Shown here piece after piece: positions 1 to 5,745 of a DNA stretch of 11,060 nucleotides. The position numbers and the translations under genes are program-made. Origin of the DNA: JBGSKV01 sp041740975 (GTDB lineage Bacteria; Bdellovibrionota_B; Oligoflexia; Oligoflexales; JALZUQ01); assembly GCA_041740975.1 (NCBI GenBank), contig JBGSKV010000121.1, positions 1 to 11,060 on the forward strand, in the 5' to 3' direction. Position 1 is the stretch's first letter. Each line of letters begins with the position of its first letter. A model generated the notes under the pieces. The model searched no databases. It saw only the letters and a list, made by a program, of their open reading frames with translations, and was not told the origin of the DNA.

Positions 1-56
1 CAAATCTAAGCCGGCTCAACCGTCCCAGCCAACCATCGGGTAAAAACTGTGACGAC

Positions 57-138
57 GAGGCTCCGCACACGAGTACGCCCCGCACGGGTTGCATCCGCAA
101 CGGCAGCTCGATCGAGGTAACCAGTTTGGCGGAGCCTC
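57..138. repeat. Inverted repeat / stem-loop 1
   Basis: GAGGCTCCGC at 57-66 is perfectly complementary to GCGGAGCCTC at 129-138. Inside it, GTTGC (88-92) and GCAAC (97-101) form a short hairpin with a four-base loop. As RNA this gives a 10-bp closing stem over an inner hairpin. It sits immediately to the left of the long inverted repeat centred near 247. Confidence 0.6.
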
Positions 139-145
139 ACCGTCG

Positions 146-347
146 CTTTTTGCTATGGCGTTGCTTCGAGTCGGAACGAGCCAGCAATGGAGGGCACAGG
201 GAACGGAGCGAGCCGGACGCGAGCGACATTAGCGAAGGCGGATGCAGGGACGCATCCAGCCGAGCCGTGTCTGCCGAGCCGGCGAGGGAGAAGCTGGGCA
301 CGCCATTGCTGGGAGGTTCGACACGATGCAACGCACGCAGCAAAAAG
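146..347. repeat. Long imperfect inverted repeat centred near 247
   Basis: Several complementary blocks share one centre. CTTTTTGCT (146-154) pairs with AGCAAAAAG (339-347), GCGTTGC (158-164) with GCAACGC (328-334), CCAGCAATGG (181-190) with CCATTGCTGG (303-312), GCCGG (212-216) with CCGGC (279-283), and GGATGC (240-245) with GCATCC (252-257). All midpoints fall at 246-249, so this is one degenerate palindrome of about 200 bp with a 6-base apical loop, not chance hairpins. It could fold as an RNA hairpin on either strand or as a cruciform. No flanking target-site duplication or transposase was seen. Confidence 0.7.
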
Positions 348-380
348 TGGGTGTGAAAGGCGGAGCAAATGTAGATACCC

Positions 381-395
381 GGCCGCGGAGCGGCC
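381..395. other. GC hairpin downstream of the SDR gene
   Basis: GGCCGC (381-386) and GCGGCC (390-395) form a 6-bp, all-GC stem with a three-base loop. It lies 25 bases beyond the stop codon of the minus-strand SDR gene, where a terminator would be expected, but no U-tract follows on the minus strand. It may be an RNA 3' end structure, or the last stem of the structured region to its left. Confidence 0.4.
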
Positions 396-419
396 GAATG
401 TTCATTAAACTATTGATTT

Positions 420-1358
420 CTAAGTGACCGGGTTTTGATTGATGATCTCGGCAAAAGAATGCATTTGGGCGGGCAAAACATCCTTGAGGGGATTTTCTAC
501 CTGAAGGTCAGAATCTTGTGTCTGATTGAATGCCAGATAGTTCAGGATTGATTCTACTTCAGTTCCACGTTGTCTTTTTTCGACAAAATCTAAAAAGTAT
601 TTGGCTGCTGCGCCCTTAATGGGAATACGCTTACCTTGTACAAATCGAAGCGAAGCCAAACGGCAAATAGACTCTAAAGTGTAGCTATGGGATTCGCAAA
701 CTTCGAGGATGGCATTAGCCGAAGTCATTTCTGTTCGAGCGGCATCAAGACAAACTTTGACGAGATCGCCAAGATAAACCGTGGAAACTCGTTGATCCGC
801 TTTAGGCAAAGGATAAAACCACGGATAAACCATAAGGTTTGTAATGGTTTGCAGAAATCGGTCCGAAGTGATTTTGCCGTCGTAGACGATCCCCGGTCGA
901 ATGATCACTTTCTCGGGAATATCGGAATTAAGGATTTCCATTTCACAGCGGTATTTCTCCCGAAGAAAGCGCGAAGGCGCGTCTTTTCGAGCACCGACCG
1001 CACTGACAAAAACAATTCTTTCGACTTGTGATTCTTCCGCTACACGAATGAGAGTCTTAGTCATTTTTAGATTCGCGAACAATTCATCGTCTACTTCGCC
1101 ATTTTGTTTGGGACCAGACAGGCCGCCTTGCCATGCCAAATGAATAACGACATCCACGCCCGTGAGGATATTTCGCAACGCTTGCTCTTGGAACAAATTG
1201 CAACAAACGGGGCTGATCATTGGCCGAGGCTGTGGACGCGTGTATCGAAATAATGCCTGCGCCTCCACTCCACTTTCGGAAAAAGTTTTGCAAAGTTCTT
1301 CGCCAATAAATCCTGACGCGCCAACAATGAGATAATTTGGTTTTTTATCTTCAAGCAT
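420..1358 (-). CDS. NAD(P)-binding SDR-family epimerase/dehydratase-like protein
   Basis: A 312-residue protein with an N-terminal Rossmann fold. The glycine motif GASGFIG has its glycines at residues 13, 16 and 19 (GxxGxxG). 'DVVIHLAW' near residues 69-76 and 'RIVFVSAVGA' near 114-123 are the usual beta4 and beta5 strands of extended SDRs, with Ser119 in the catalytic Ser position. The YxxxK motif reads FLREK (131-135), so the Lys is kept but the catalytic Tyr is Phe. 'IIRPGIVYDG' (152-161) is the conserved strand after it. This pattern fits atypical, NDUFA9-like or sugar-epimerase-like SDRs that may bind the cofactor without classic dehydrogenation; the substrate is unknown. The ATG start gives an intact Rossmann N-terminus; the ribosome site is weak. 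It lies 77 bases downstream of the NHL lipoprotein gene on the same strand and may be co-transcribed. Confidence 0.85.
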   Translation of the reverse strand: MLEDKKPNYLIVGASGFIGEELCKTFSESGVEAQALFRYTRPQPRPMISPVCCNLFQEQALRNILTGVDVVIHLAWQGGLSGPKQNGEVDDELFANLKMTKTLIRVAEESQVERIVFVSAVGARKDAPSRFLREKYRCEMEILNSDIPEKVIIRPGIVYDGKITSDRFLQTITNLMVYPWFYPLPKADQRVSTVYLGDLVKVCLDAARTEMTSANAILEVCESHSYTLESICRLASLRFVQGKRIPIKGAAAKYFLDFVEKRQRGTEVESILNYLAFNQTQDSDLQVENPLKDVLPAQMHSFAEIINQNPVT

Positions 1359-1435
1359 TTTTTATTTTTCCGCATGTTATAACTGCCATTTTAGGCGTTC
1401 GTTCGCGAAAAAACAATAGACAAGAAAATAAATCG

Positions 1436-4030
1436 TTATTCGCAGGCTCGCGAAATTTGAATGATATTGAAACCGTCTCCGAAGAATTGGGCGAAAGCCA
1501 TGCGGTACAGACGGTTTTCGGAAGCTGGCTCCAAACACCCGTCGTAGCTAGCGATTGCAGCTATTTCATGACCGGCACAAATATGACTAAGGCCCATCTG
1601 AATGACATCGTCGAGTTTATCACGCTCCGCTTGGCTTTGAACTTGGCCTGATCCGCAGGATTGACCCCCCGTATCTTTTCCAAAAAAAACAGCCGGCTTC
1701 TCGCCCACCTTGGCGTCTTTGATAAGCTGAATTTTTCCAGCGTAGCCCCCGGCAATGTAGACATTGTTTTCCGGGTCCATGGTCACGCCCATAGGAACAT
1801 TTAAATTTTTCAAATCCGCGTGCATCTGCGCTCGGGGCACAACTTTTCCATTCTTAATGGCATAAAAGCCGTCCAAGTTTGTAAAATATATCTCGGACTC
1901 GTTTTTCACGTGAAGGTTTGTGATTGTAAAATCTCGACTTAAGTCGTCAATCAAAACGCTATAGTCACCATTTTTGTCAATTTTGGCGATTCTTCCCGCC
2001 TCGGCGACATAAATTTGTCCGATTTTGTCGACAAAAACAGCCGAAGGTTCGAACCAGTTTTGGAATTGTCCATTCTTGCGGGCTTTGATTTCCGACACAA
2101 CTCCAGCCTGCGTTACACGTAATACTTTGTGTTTATCGGCGGTGCCTGAGCTCAAAACAGTGACCAAAACATCATCTTCAGGAGTCAGTGCAATGGACAA
2201 AGGGTAAACGATACCGGTTCCAAAAACTTCGTAATTGGCGATCAAATGGATCGTTTGATCGAGACCTATTTTACGCAAGGAGTAGGTAGCTGTATCGAGA
2301 TAGAAAATCTCGCCTTTTTTATTGACTGCCAAACTATTCGGACGACCCAAAATAGTCGAGCGGGCGTCCAACTTTTTATCATCAGAAATAAACTGACCTT
2401 CGCGGCCCGCTAGGCGCACCATACCAGTGACGTTTAGCAATGAAACGAGATAAGAAACCTGCGCGTGGTCGGTTAAAACCACAAAATCACCGTTATTTTT
2501 TTCAGCGAAATCCCTGATATGCCCACGAGGAACTGATCTCAGCGTCGTTATTTTTTCATTCAAATGGATTTTTCTGATGCGAGCTTTTTCGGACATATCA
2601 AGCTCAGCCAGTTTTTCCGCCAGAATGACTTGGAAGGTCTTTCCATTTTCCGTACCGTATCTATTTCCATAGTACTCTTTGAGTTCTAAGGCAGTGACTT
2701 CGGCATCATGGCCCTCGCCAATCAACAGCTCACCTTTTGCATTCAGGGACAGCGCTTTTGGTTTTGTAAGCTTGGCTAGGGACGCTGCGGCGCTATCACC
2801 AGACTTGCCGGGTGTTCCTGTGCCCGCTAGTGGTTCTATGACTCCGCCGTCTCGGACGCGCCAGACGATATGTTTGGCGGATTCTGAAAGGACCACTTGA
2901 TCCTTAAAGACTTCGATGTCATCTGCTTTGACCTGCGCTTCAATCAGTTTGCCGGGTGTTTTAGAATCTGCCACTTTTAGTTCTATTCGCTCGAGCTTGC
3001 CTAAGGCATTAAGAACGTAAAGTGATGAAATCCTTTGCGCATTATTGGAAAGGACATAGACCTTCGCTTTTGAGTCGAAGGCGACCTTTGATAGAATAAT
3101 CTTTTCTTCACCGGTATTAAAAACCTCAGTCACTTTGCCGGATTGATCAATTTTCAAAACTCTGCCCTTGGACGAGTCGGTGATGTAAATTGCATCCTTA
3201 GTGCAGGTCATTCCTACGGACAAGCTAAGTTTCAAGTTTAGTCGATGCAACATGTCGTCACTGCCGCTTGCGAAGAATCCCGCGCCGATAAAGTTGGAGA
3301 CGATGCCATTATGAAACTCGTAGATGACGCGGGCATACTCTTGCGCCTCGTCGCCTGTGCCAGAAAATCCATTTCGTCTTAGTCGAGAGAAGAAGGTGTC
3401 AAAGTAAACTTTGTCACCGATAGCACAAACAGAGTCTCCATAAATCGTTGCGTCTTTACCTTGAAATTTTAGCGGTTGAAATCCAACTTCTTTATTGGCT
3501 GGATTTTCCTGGGCAAATTGGTTTGGAATCGAAGGAACTAGGCCTGCGGCTACACCGATAGAGTAGGGAAGTAGGACGATTTCTTTTTCCGTTTTTTCTT
3601 GTTTGAGCTTGATGTCTTCTATCTTCACGGCAATTTCTAACTTAGCTTGACCGTTTTTGGTTGTGACCTCGCAAATTTGGGTAATATTGTTGTTTTCTCC
3701 TCGGCATGAAAAGGCAACGCCTTCACCAGTTAAAATAACCGGGTTTGCCCACTGCGGCTTAAGATGCGCCACCAAAGCTTCGATTTTGTACTCTTTGCCA
3801 TTCTCGTCGAGTTTTACAAGATGGCACCGGAGATCATAGTCCGTCATAGATTTGCGCTTAAAGCCGCAGCGATTTTTGATCTGAGCCAAATAAGATCCCG
3901 TGATCTGAGCGGGCGGGACAATAATATCATCGTCGTCGTCAGCCGAGTCCGCTCCTCGTTCGTTGACGAGCGAGTCGATACAGCCAACCGATGCAAAGCT
4001 GAGAACTAGCAATATTGCCAGGATACGCAT
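1436..4030 (-). CDS. NHL-repeat beta-propeller lipoprotein
   Basis: I place the start at 4030 (864 residues), not at the upstream in-frame ATG (4066). AAAGGAAA lies nine bases before it, and it puts a clean signal peptide at the N-terminus: MRILAILL..., hydrophobic to residue 16, then Cys17 in SVGC. This is a slightly degenerate lipobox, so lipidation is likely but not certain. A run of five Asp follows at 31-35. Residues about 275-785 hold NHL-like repeats: 'YITDSSKGRVLKID', 'GELLIGEG' preceded by an 'AGTGTPGKSGD' turn, 'GEIFYLDTATYSLRKIG', 'GQIYVAEAGRIAKID' and 'NNVYIAGGYAGKIQLI'. The AGxGxxGxxGD-type turn is typical of the NHL repeats of large secreted proteins. The C-terminal 70 residues contain several Cys and no recognised domain. 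NHL propellers usually bind protein, RNA or sugar ligands; here a cell-surface binding role is inferred. It is divergent from the prepilin operon and shares its intergenic region. Confidence 0.85.
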   Translation of the reverse strand: MRILAILLVLSFASVGCIDSLVNERGADSADDDDDIIVPPAQITGSYLAQIKNRCGFKRKSMTDYDLRCHLVKLDENGKEYKIEALVAHLKPQWANPVILTGEGVAFSCRGENNNITQICEVTTKNGQAKLEIAVKIEDIKLKQEKTEKEIVLLPYSIGVAAGLVPSIPNQFAQENPANKEVGFQPLKFQGKDATIYGDSVCAIGDKVYFDTFFSRLRRNGFSGTGDEAQEYARVIYEFHNGIVSNFIGAGFFASGSDDMLHRLNLKLSLSVGMTCTKDAIYITDSSKGRVLKIDQSGKVTEVFNTGEEKIILSKVAFDSKAKVYVLSNNAQRISSLYVLNALGKLERIELKVADSKTPGKLIEAQVKADDIEVFKDQVVLSESAKHIVWRVRDGGVIEPLAGTGTPGKSGDSAAASLAKLTKPKALSLNAKGELLIGEGHDAEVTALELKEYYGNRYGTENGKTFQVILAEKLAELDMSEKARIRKIHLNEKITTLRSVPRGHIRDFAEKNNGDFVVLTDHAQVSYLVSLLNVTGMVRLAGREGQFISDDKKLDARSTILGRPNSLAVNKKGEIFYLDTATYSLRKIGLDQTIHLIANYEVFGTGIVYPLSIALTPEDDVLVTVLSSGTADKHKVLRVTQAGVVSEIKARKNGQFQNWFEPSAVFVDKIGQIYVAEAGRIAKIDKNGDYSVLIDDLSRDFTITNLHVKNESEIYFTNLDGFYAIKNGKVVPRAQMHADLKNLNVPMGVTMDPENNVYIAGGYAGKIQLIKDAKVGEKPAVFFGKDTGGQSCGSGQVQSQAERDKLDDVIQMGLSHICAGHEIAAIASYDGCLEPASENRLYRMAFAQFFGDGFNIIQISRACE

Positions 4031-4036
4031 GAAAAA

Positions 4037-4044
4037 TTTCCTTT
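4037..4044 (-). promoter_or_regulatory. Ribosome binding site of the NHL lipoprotein gene
   Basis: On the minus strand AAAGGAAA is followed by a U-rich stretch and ATG at 4030. It supports that start over the ATG at 4066, which has no comparable purine tract and would put 12 polar residues ahead of the signal peptide. Confidence 0.6.
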
Positions 4045-4054
4045 GGACTAAATC

Positions 4055-4069
4055 CCAATCGGACATTGG
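4055..4069. other. Small hairpin in the NHL gene leader
   Basis: CCAAT (4055-4059) and ATTGG (4065-4069) form a 5-bp stem with a 5-base loop, 10 bases upstream of the ribosome binding site of the minus-strand gene. It covers the unused ATG at 4066, so the hairpin could help hide it. It is short enough to be chance. Confidence 0.25.
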
Positions 4070-4229
4070 CCTACTTTAAATGAGTTTTTTTTAATAAACC
4101 ATATTTAGCTAATAGTTTTGATGCGTTGGGTTGCGCTTCCGACACCTTTAGTAACTTACCGCAAACGGCATATTTTCAAGTTTTTCGAGACCTTATCGAA
4201 AGTGTTCTTTCGTCATGGGAAGTTGGACA

Positions 4230-4259
4230 TTGCAGGTGGCTTTCCAGACCCGATATAAA
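4230..4259 (+). promoter_or_regulatory. Candidate sigma-70-type promoter of the prepilin operon
   Basis: TTGCAG (4230-4235) and TATAAA (4254-4259) are separated by 18 bases. The -10 matches the consensus at five of six positions; the -35 is poor (three of six). It would give a leader of roughly 165 bases before the GTG start. No sigma-28 or sigma-54 consensus stood out. Confidence 0.3.
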
Positions 4260-4272
4260 ATCAGTGGCAATT

Positions 4273-4298
4273 CGGCGGCATCTGCACCCTAACCGCCT
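4273..4298 (+). other. Hairpin in the leader of the prepilin operon
   Basis: GGCGG (4274-4278) pairs with CCGCC (4293-4297) around a 14-base loop. TTC/GAA can extend the stem past a bulge. It is followed by an A-rich stretch, not by U, so it is not a classical terminator for the plus strand. It does not match the conserved core of any riboswitch I know, including the cyclic-di-GMP GEMM class. Confidence 0.25.
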
Positions 4299-4420
4299 GA
4301 AATAAAAAGCTAATAAAAAATAGCTAAATATCCTCAGGTTAAGGACGAAAGCATATTGAGTACAAGAGCAACTGTTTGCCTTCTACAGCTGATTCGGTTG
4401 CATCTTTGTATGCCGCAGCT

Positions 4421-4425
4421 AGGAG
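4421..4425 (+). promoter_or_regulatory. Ribosome binding site that fixes the GTG start of prepilin 1
   Basis: AGGAG lies eight bases before GTG 4434. This start gives a 14-residue basic leader ending in Gly, exactly what prepilin peptidase needs. The longer in-frame TTG start at 4356 would add 26 residues and spoil the leader. Confidence 0.65.
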
Positions 4426-4433
4426 TTAGGATT

Positions 4434-5729
4434 GTGAACAAAAAGTTTTTTCAGAACCTGCATTCGCAGTCCGGCGTAACCTTAGTTGAGGCTATGATTT
4501 CTGTTTCCATTCTTTCATCCATTGTTTGGATTTATTCCGATTCTGTCAAAAACACACTTTCAGCCCACTCGAAAGCCGAAACGTCATCGCTTTATACAAT
4601 TGGCAGCAGTATTCTGGAAAATGAGATTAGCAAACAAACCTCATCATTTATTTTTGGCCCCATGACCTGCGCTGATCTAGGTGATTCGACGAAAGCCGGC
4701 GACATCACAAGCGTCCCCGAGTTCATGGCGGTCAATGATATCCGTGATGCAGACAACCCCTTGACCGTTTCGGGAATGATTTTATCTCGAGACCAAACAA
4801 AATTTAATACGCTTAAAAAACAGGATGGATCGACTTTGCAACTAACTAGCATTCCGAAAGCATCCTACCAAAATGCGTACACGGCCTGTAAAAACAAATT
4901 GACCAGAACTGTTAATGTGGGGTCTTCGAATCAAGAGTTTCAATTCTGCGTCTACCTGGACCCAGTCTCGAATCAAAAGAATCTAGCGCCCTACGTACCT
5001 TTTTTTGCGATTGTTAACGTTAAGTTCATAGACTTTCAGTCTAATGACCCGATTTCATGTAGTTCATTTAGGGCCAGCGCGACCAGTGACTCCACTTCTG
5101 TACGTGAAAGCGTTGGCGCTGCCGTGAACTATTCACTTTACTGGCTAAGCTACAACGGTAGTACAGTGGGATCCTATACGAATACTTTTCTGACTAGCTC
5201 TCCCAAAAGCCACATCATGTTTAAGACATATGAAAGGTATTCGGGCGATGACATTGGTGGGCTATCTGGTGCCGATCGAATTTGTCAGAAAGCTGGAGCT
5301 ACTGCTGGCCTGTACCTTCGCTTTCGCGCCGTCATGTCGGATTCCAAGACCAATGCCATAGATCGCTTGCGACTTTTTGGCCGCATTTCTTCGATCGATG
5401 GAACCATTATTGCCAACAGCCCTGCGGATTTTTGGAAAGGAATAAGTCCAAACGCTGGATATGAATTGCTGACAAATTATGGGGATGACGAATACGTAGG
5501 TGGGACTGGTATTGATGACTATGCTTGGACTGGCACCGGAACAACCGGCTTAAGGTACGATGATACCGGATTGGCAAATAAGTACTGTAATGATTGGACG
5601 TCAAATACTGGAAATACCATTCGTGGGCATTTATTATCAAGTGCGACCGCATCGGGCAACCCGCGTATGCATAGCTCCACTATGGCAGCTTGCTTTGTTA
5701 GTTATTCAATGCTTTGTATCAGTGAATAA
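4434..5729 (+). CDS. PilV-like prepilin with lectin-like (DUF1554-type) C-terminal head
   Basis: A 431-residue protein from a GTG start. The leader MNKKFFQNLHSQSG ends in the Gly cut by prepilin peptidase. The mature protein begins VTLVE, with Glu at +5, followed by about 20 hydrophobic residues (type IV pilin helix). This marks a pilin or minor pilin that is cleaved, N-methylated and assembled from the inner membrane. Minor pilins are usually 130-200 residues; this one is far longer. Residues about 260-431 resemble the DUF1554 / C-type-lectin-like fold known from Leptospira and other surface proteins: 'GGLSGADRICQKAG', a central Trp-rich part, 'NKYCNDWTS' and a final 'MLCISE' with paired Cys. 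The middle (60-255) is unrecognised and has several Cys. It is first in an operon, 16 bases before the next prepilin gene. Role inferred: a pilus-tip subunit presenting a sugar- or protein-binding head. Confidence 0.82.
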   Translation: MNKKFFQNLHSQSGVTLVEAMISVSILSSIVWIYSDSVKNTLSAHSKAETSSLYTIGSSILENEISKQTSSFIFGPMTCADLGDSTKAGDITSVPEFMAVNDIRDADNPLTVSGMILSRDQTKFNTLKKQDGSTLQLTSIPKASYQNAYTACKNKLTRTVNVGSSNQEFQFCVYLDPVSNQKNLAPYVPFFAIVNVKFIDFQSNDPISCSSFRASATSDSTSVRESVGAAVNYSLYWLSYNGSTVGSYTNTFLTSSPKSHIMFKTYERYSGDDIGGLSGADRICQKAGATAGLYLRFRAVMSDSKTNAIDRLRLFGRISSIDGTIIANSPADFWKGISPNAGYELLTNYGDDEYVGGTGIDDYAWTGTGTTGLRYDDTGLANKYCNDWTSNTGNTIRGHLLSSATASGNPRMHSSTMAACFVSYSMLCISE

Positions 5730-5732
5730 AAA

Positions 5733-5738
5733 AGGGAG
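5733..5738 (+). promoter_or_regulatory. Ribosome binding site with U-tract, prepilin 2
   Basis: AGGGAG is followed by A, then six T, running straight into GTG 5746. This decides the start, because the longer open frame upstream overlaps the preceding gene and lacks a leader. With GTG, Gly falls at residue 14, as in the first prepilin. Confidence 0.65.
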
Positions 5739-5745
5739 ATTTTTT

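Larger units (their letters stand above)
44..419. other. GC-rich structured non-coding region with no convincing gene
   Basis: This stretch is clearly richer in G and C than the rest of the window and is packed with inverted repeats (separate entries). Several frames stay open across it, including one from position 3 to the stop at 354-356, but their translations are low-complexity Arg/Ser/Ala/Glu-rich and resemble no family I know. Overlapping open frames are expected in GC-rich DNA. The heptamer GCGGAGC occurs three times (129-135, 360-366, 385-391), and its complement lies at 60-66. It could be a structured RNA, a palindromic interspersed repeat or the relic of a mobile element; the sequence alone does not decide. 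Confidence 0.55.
4101..4331. repeat. Separated 11-bp inverted repeat across the divergent promoter region
   Basis: ATATTTAGCTA at 4101-4111 is the exact reverse complement of TAGCTAAATAT at 4321-4331. The left copy continues into the perfect palindrome TTAGCTAA (4105-4112). The two copies lie near the two divergent genes, as operator sites for one protein would. The AT-rich context makes chance occurrence fairly easy. Confidence 0.3.
4031..4433. other. Divergent intergenic region between lipoprotein and prepilin genes
   Basis: About 400 bases, AT-rich near both ends, separate the starts of two divergently transcribed genes. No coding frame with a plausible product is seen; an in-frame TTG at 4356 only extends the first prepilin with residues that do not fit a prepilin leader. 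The region holds a candidate promoter (4230-4259), a hairpin (4273-4298) and copies of a TAGCTAA motif near both ends (4106-4112, 4321-4327, with AGCTAA at 4308-4313). A shared regulator of both transcripts is possible. Confidence 0.5.

Noticed and set aside
2..43. Possible C-terminal tail of an upstream plus-strand protein, reading KSKPAQPSQPTIG then a stop
   Set aside because: Thirteen codons at the window edge are too few to show coding; another frame is open over the same bases and much further.
57..347. Integron attC site, tRNA or retron msr-msd RNA
   Set aside because: No attC core motif, no cloverleaf with a CCA-type acceptor stem, and no integrase or reverse transcriptase in the window.
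3..356. Open frame on the plus strand through the GC-rich region, ending at 356
   Set aside because: The product is low-complexity, other frames are open too, and the DNA is a degenerate palindrome; no start with a ribosome site was found.
4031..4066. Twelve-residue N-terminal extension of the NHL lipoprotein from the ATG at 4066
   Set aside because: The inner ATG has a good ribosome site and directly precedes the signal peptide; the outer one lies in a small hairpin.
4050..4080. Sigma-28-like promoter (TAAAG ... CCGAT) upstream of the NHL gene
   Set aside because: The spacing between the two halves is about four bases too short, and the second half is only a partial match.
4356..4433. Longer first prepilin starting from TTG 4356
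   Set aside because: It would put 26 residues before the prepilin leader; the GTG with AGGAG at the right distance gives a standard 14-residue leader.
4262..4434. Cyclic-di-GMP riboswitch in the prepilin leader
   Set aside because: The hairpin lacks the conserved core bases of GEMM riboswitches; regulation by this signal would have been plausible only from context.
5560..5745. Longer second prepilin overlapping the preceding gene by 170 bases
   Set aside because: The overlap reads out of frame through the lectin-like head of the first prepilin; GTG 5746 has a strong ribosome site and a proper leader.
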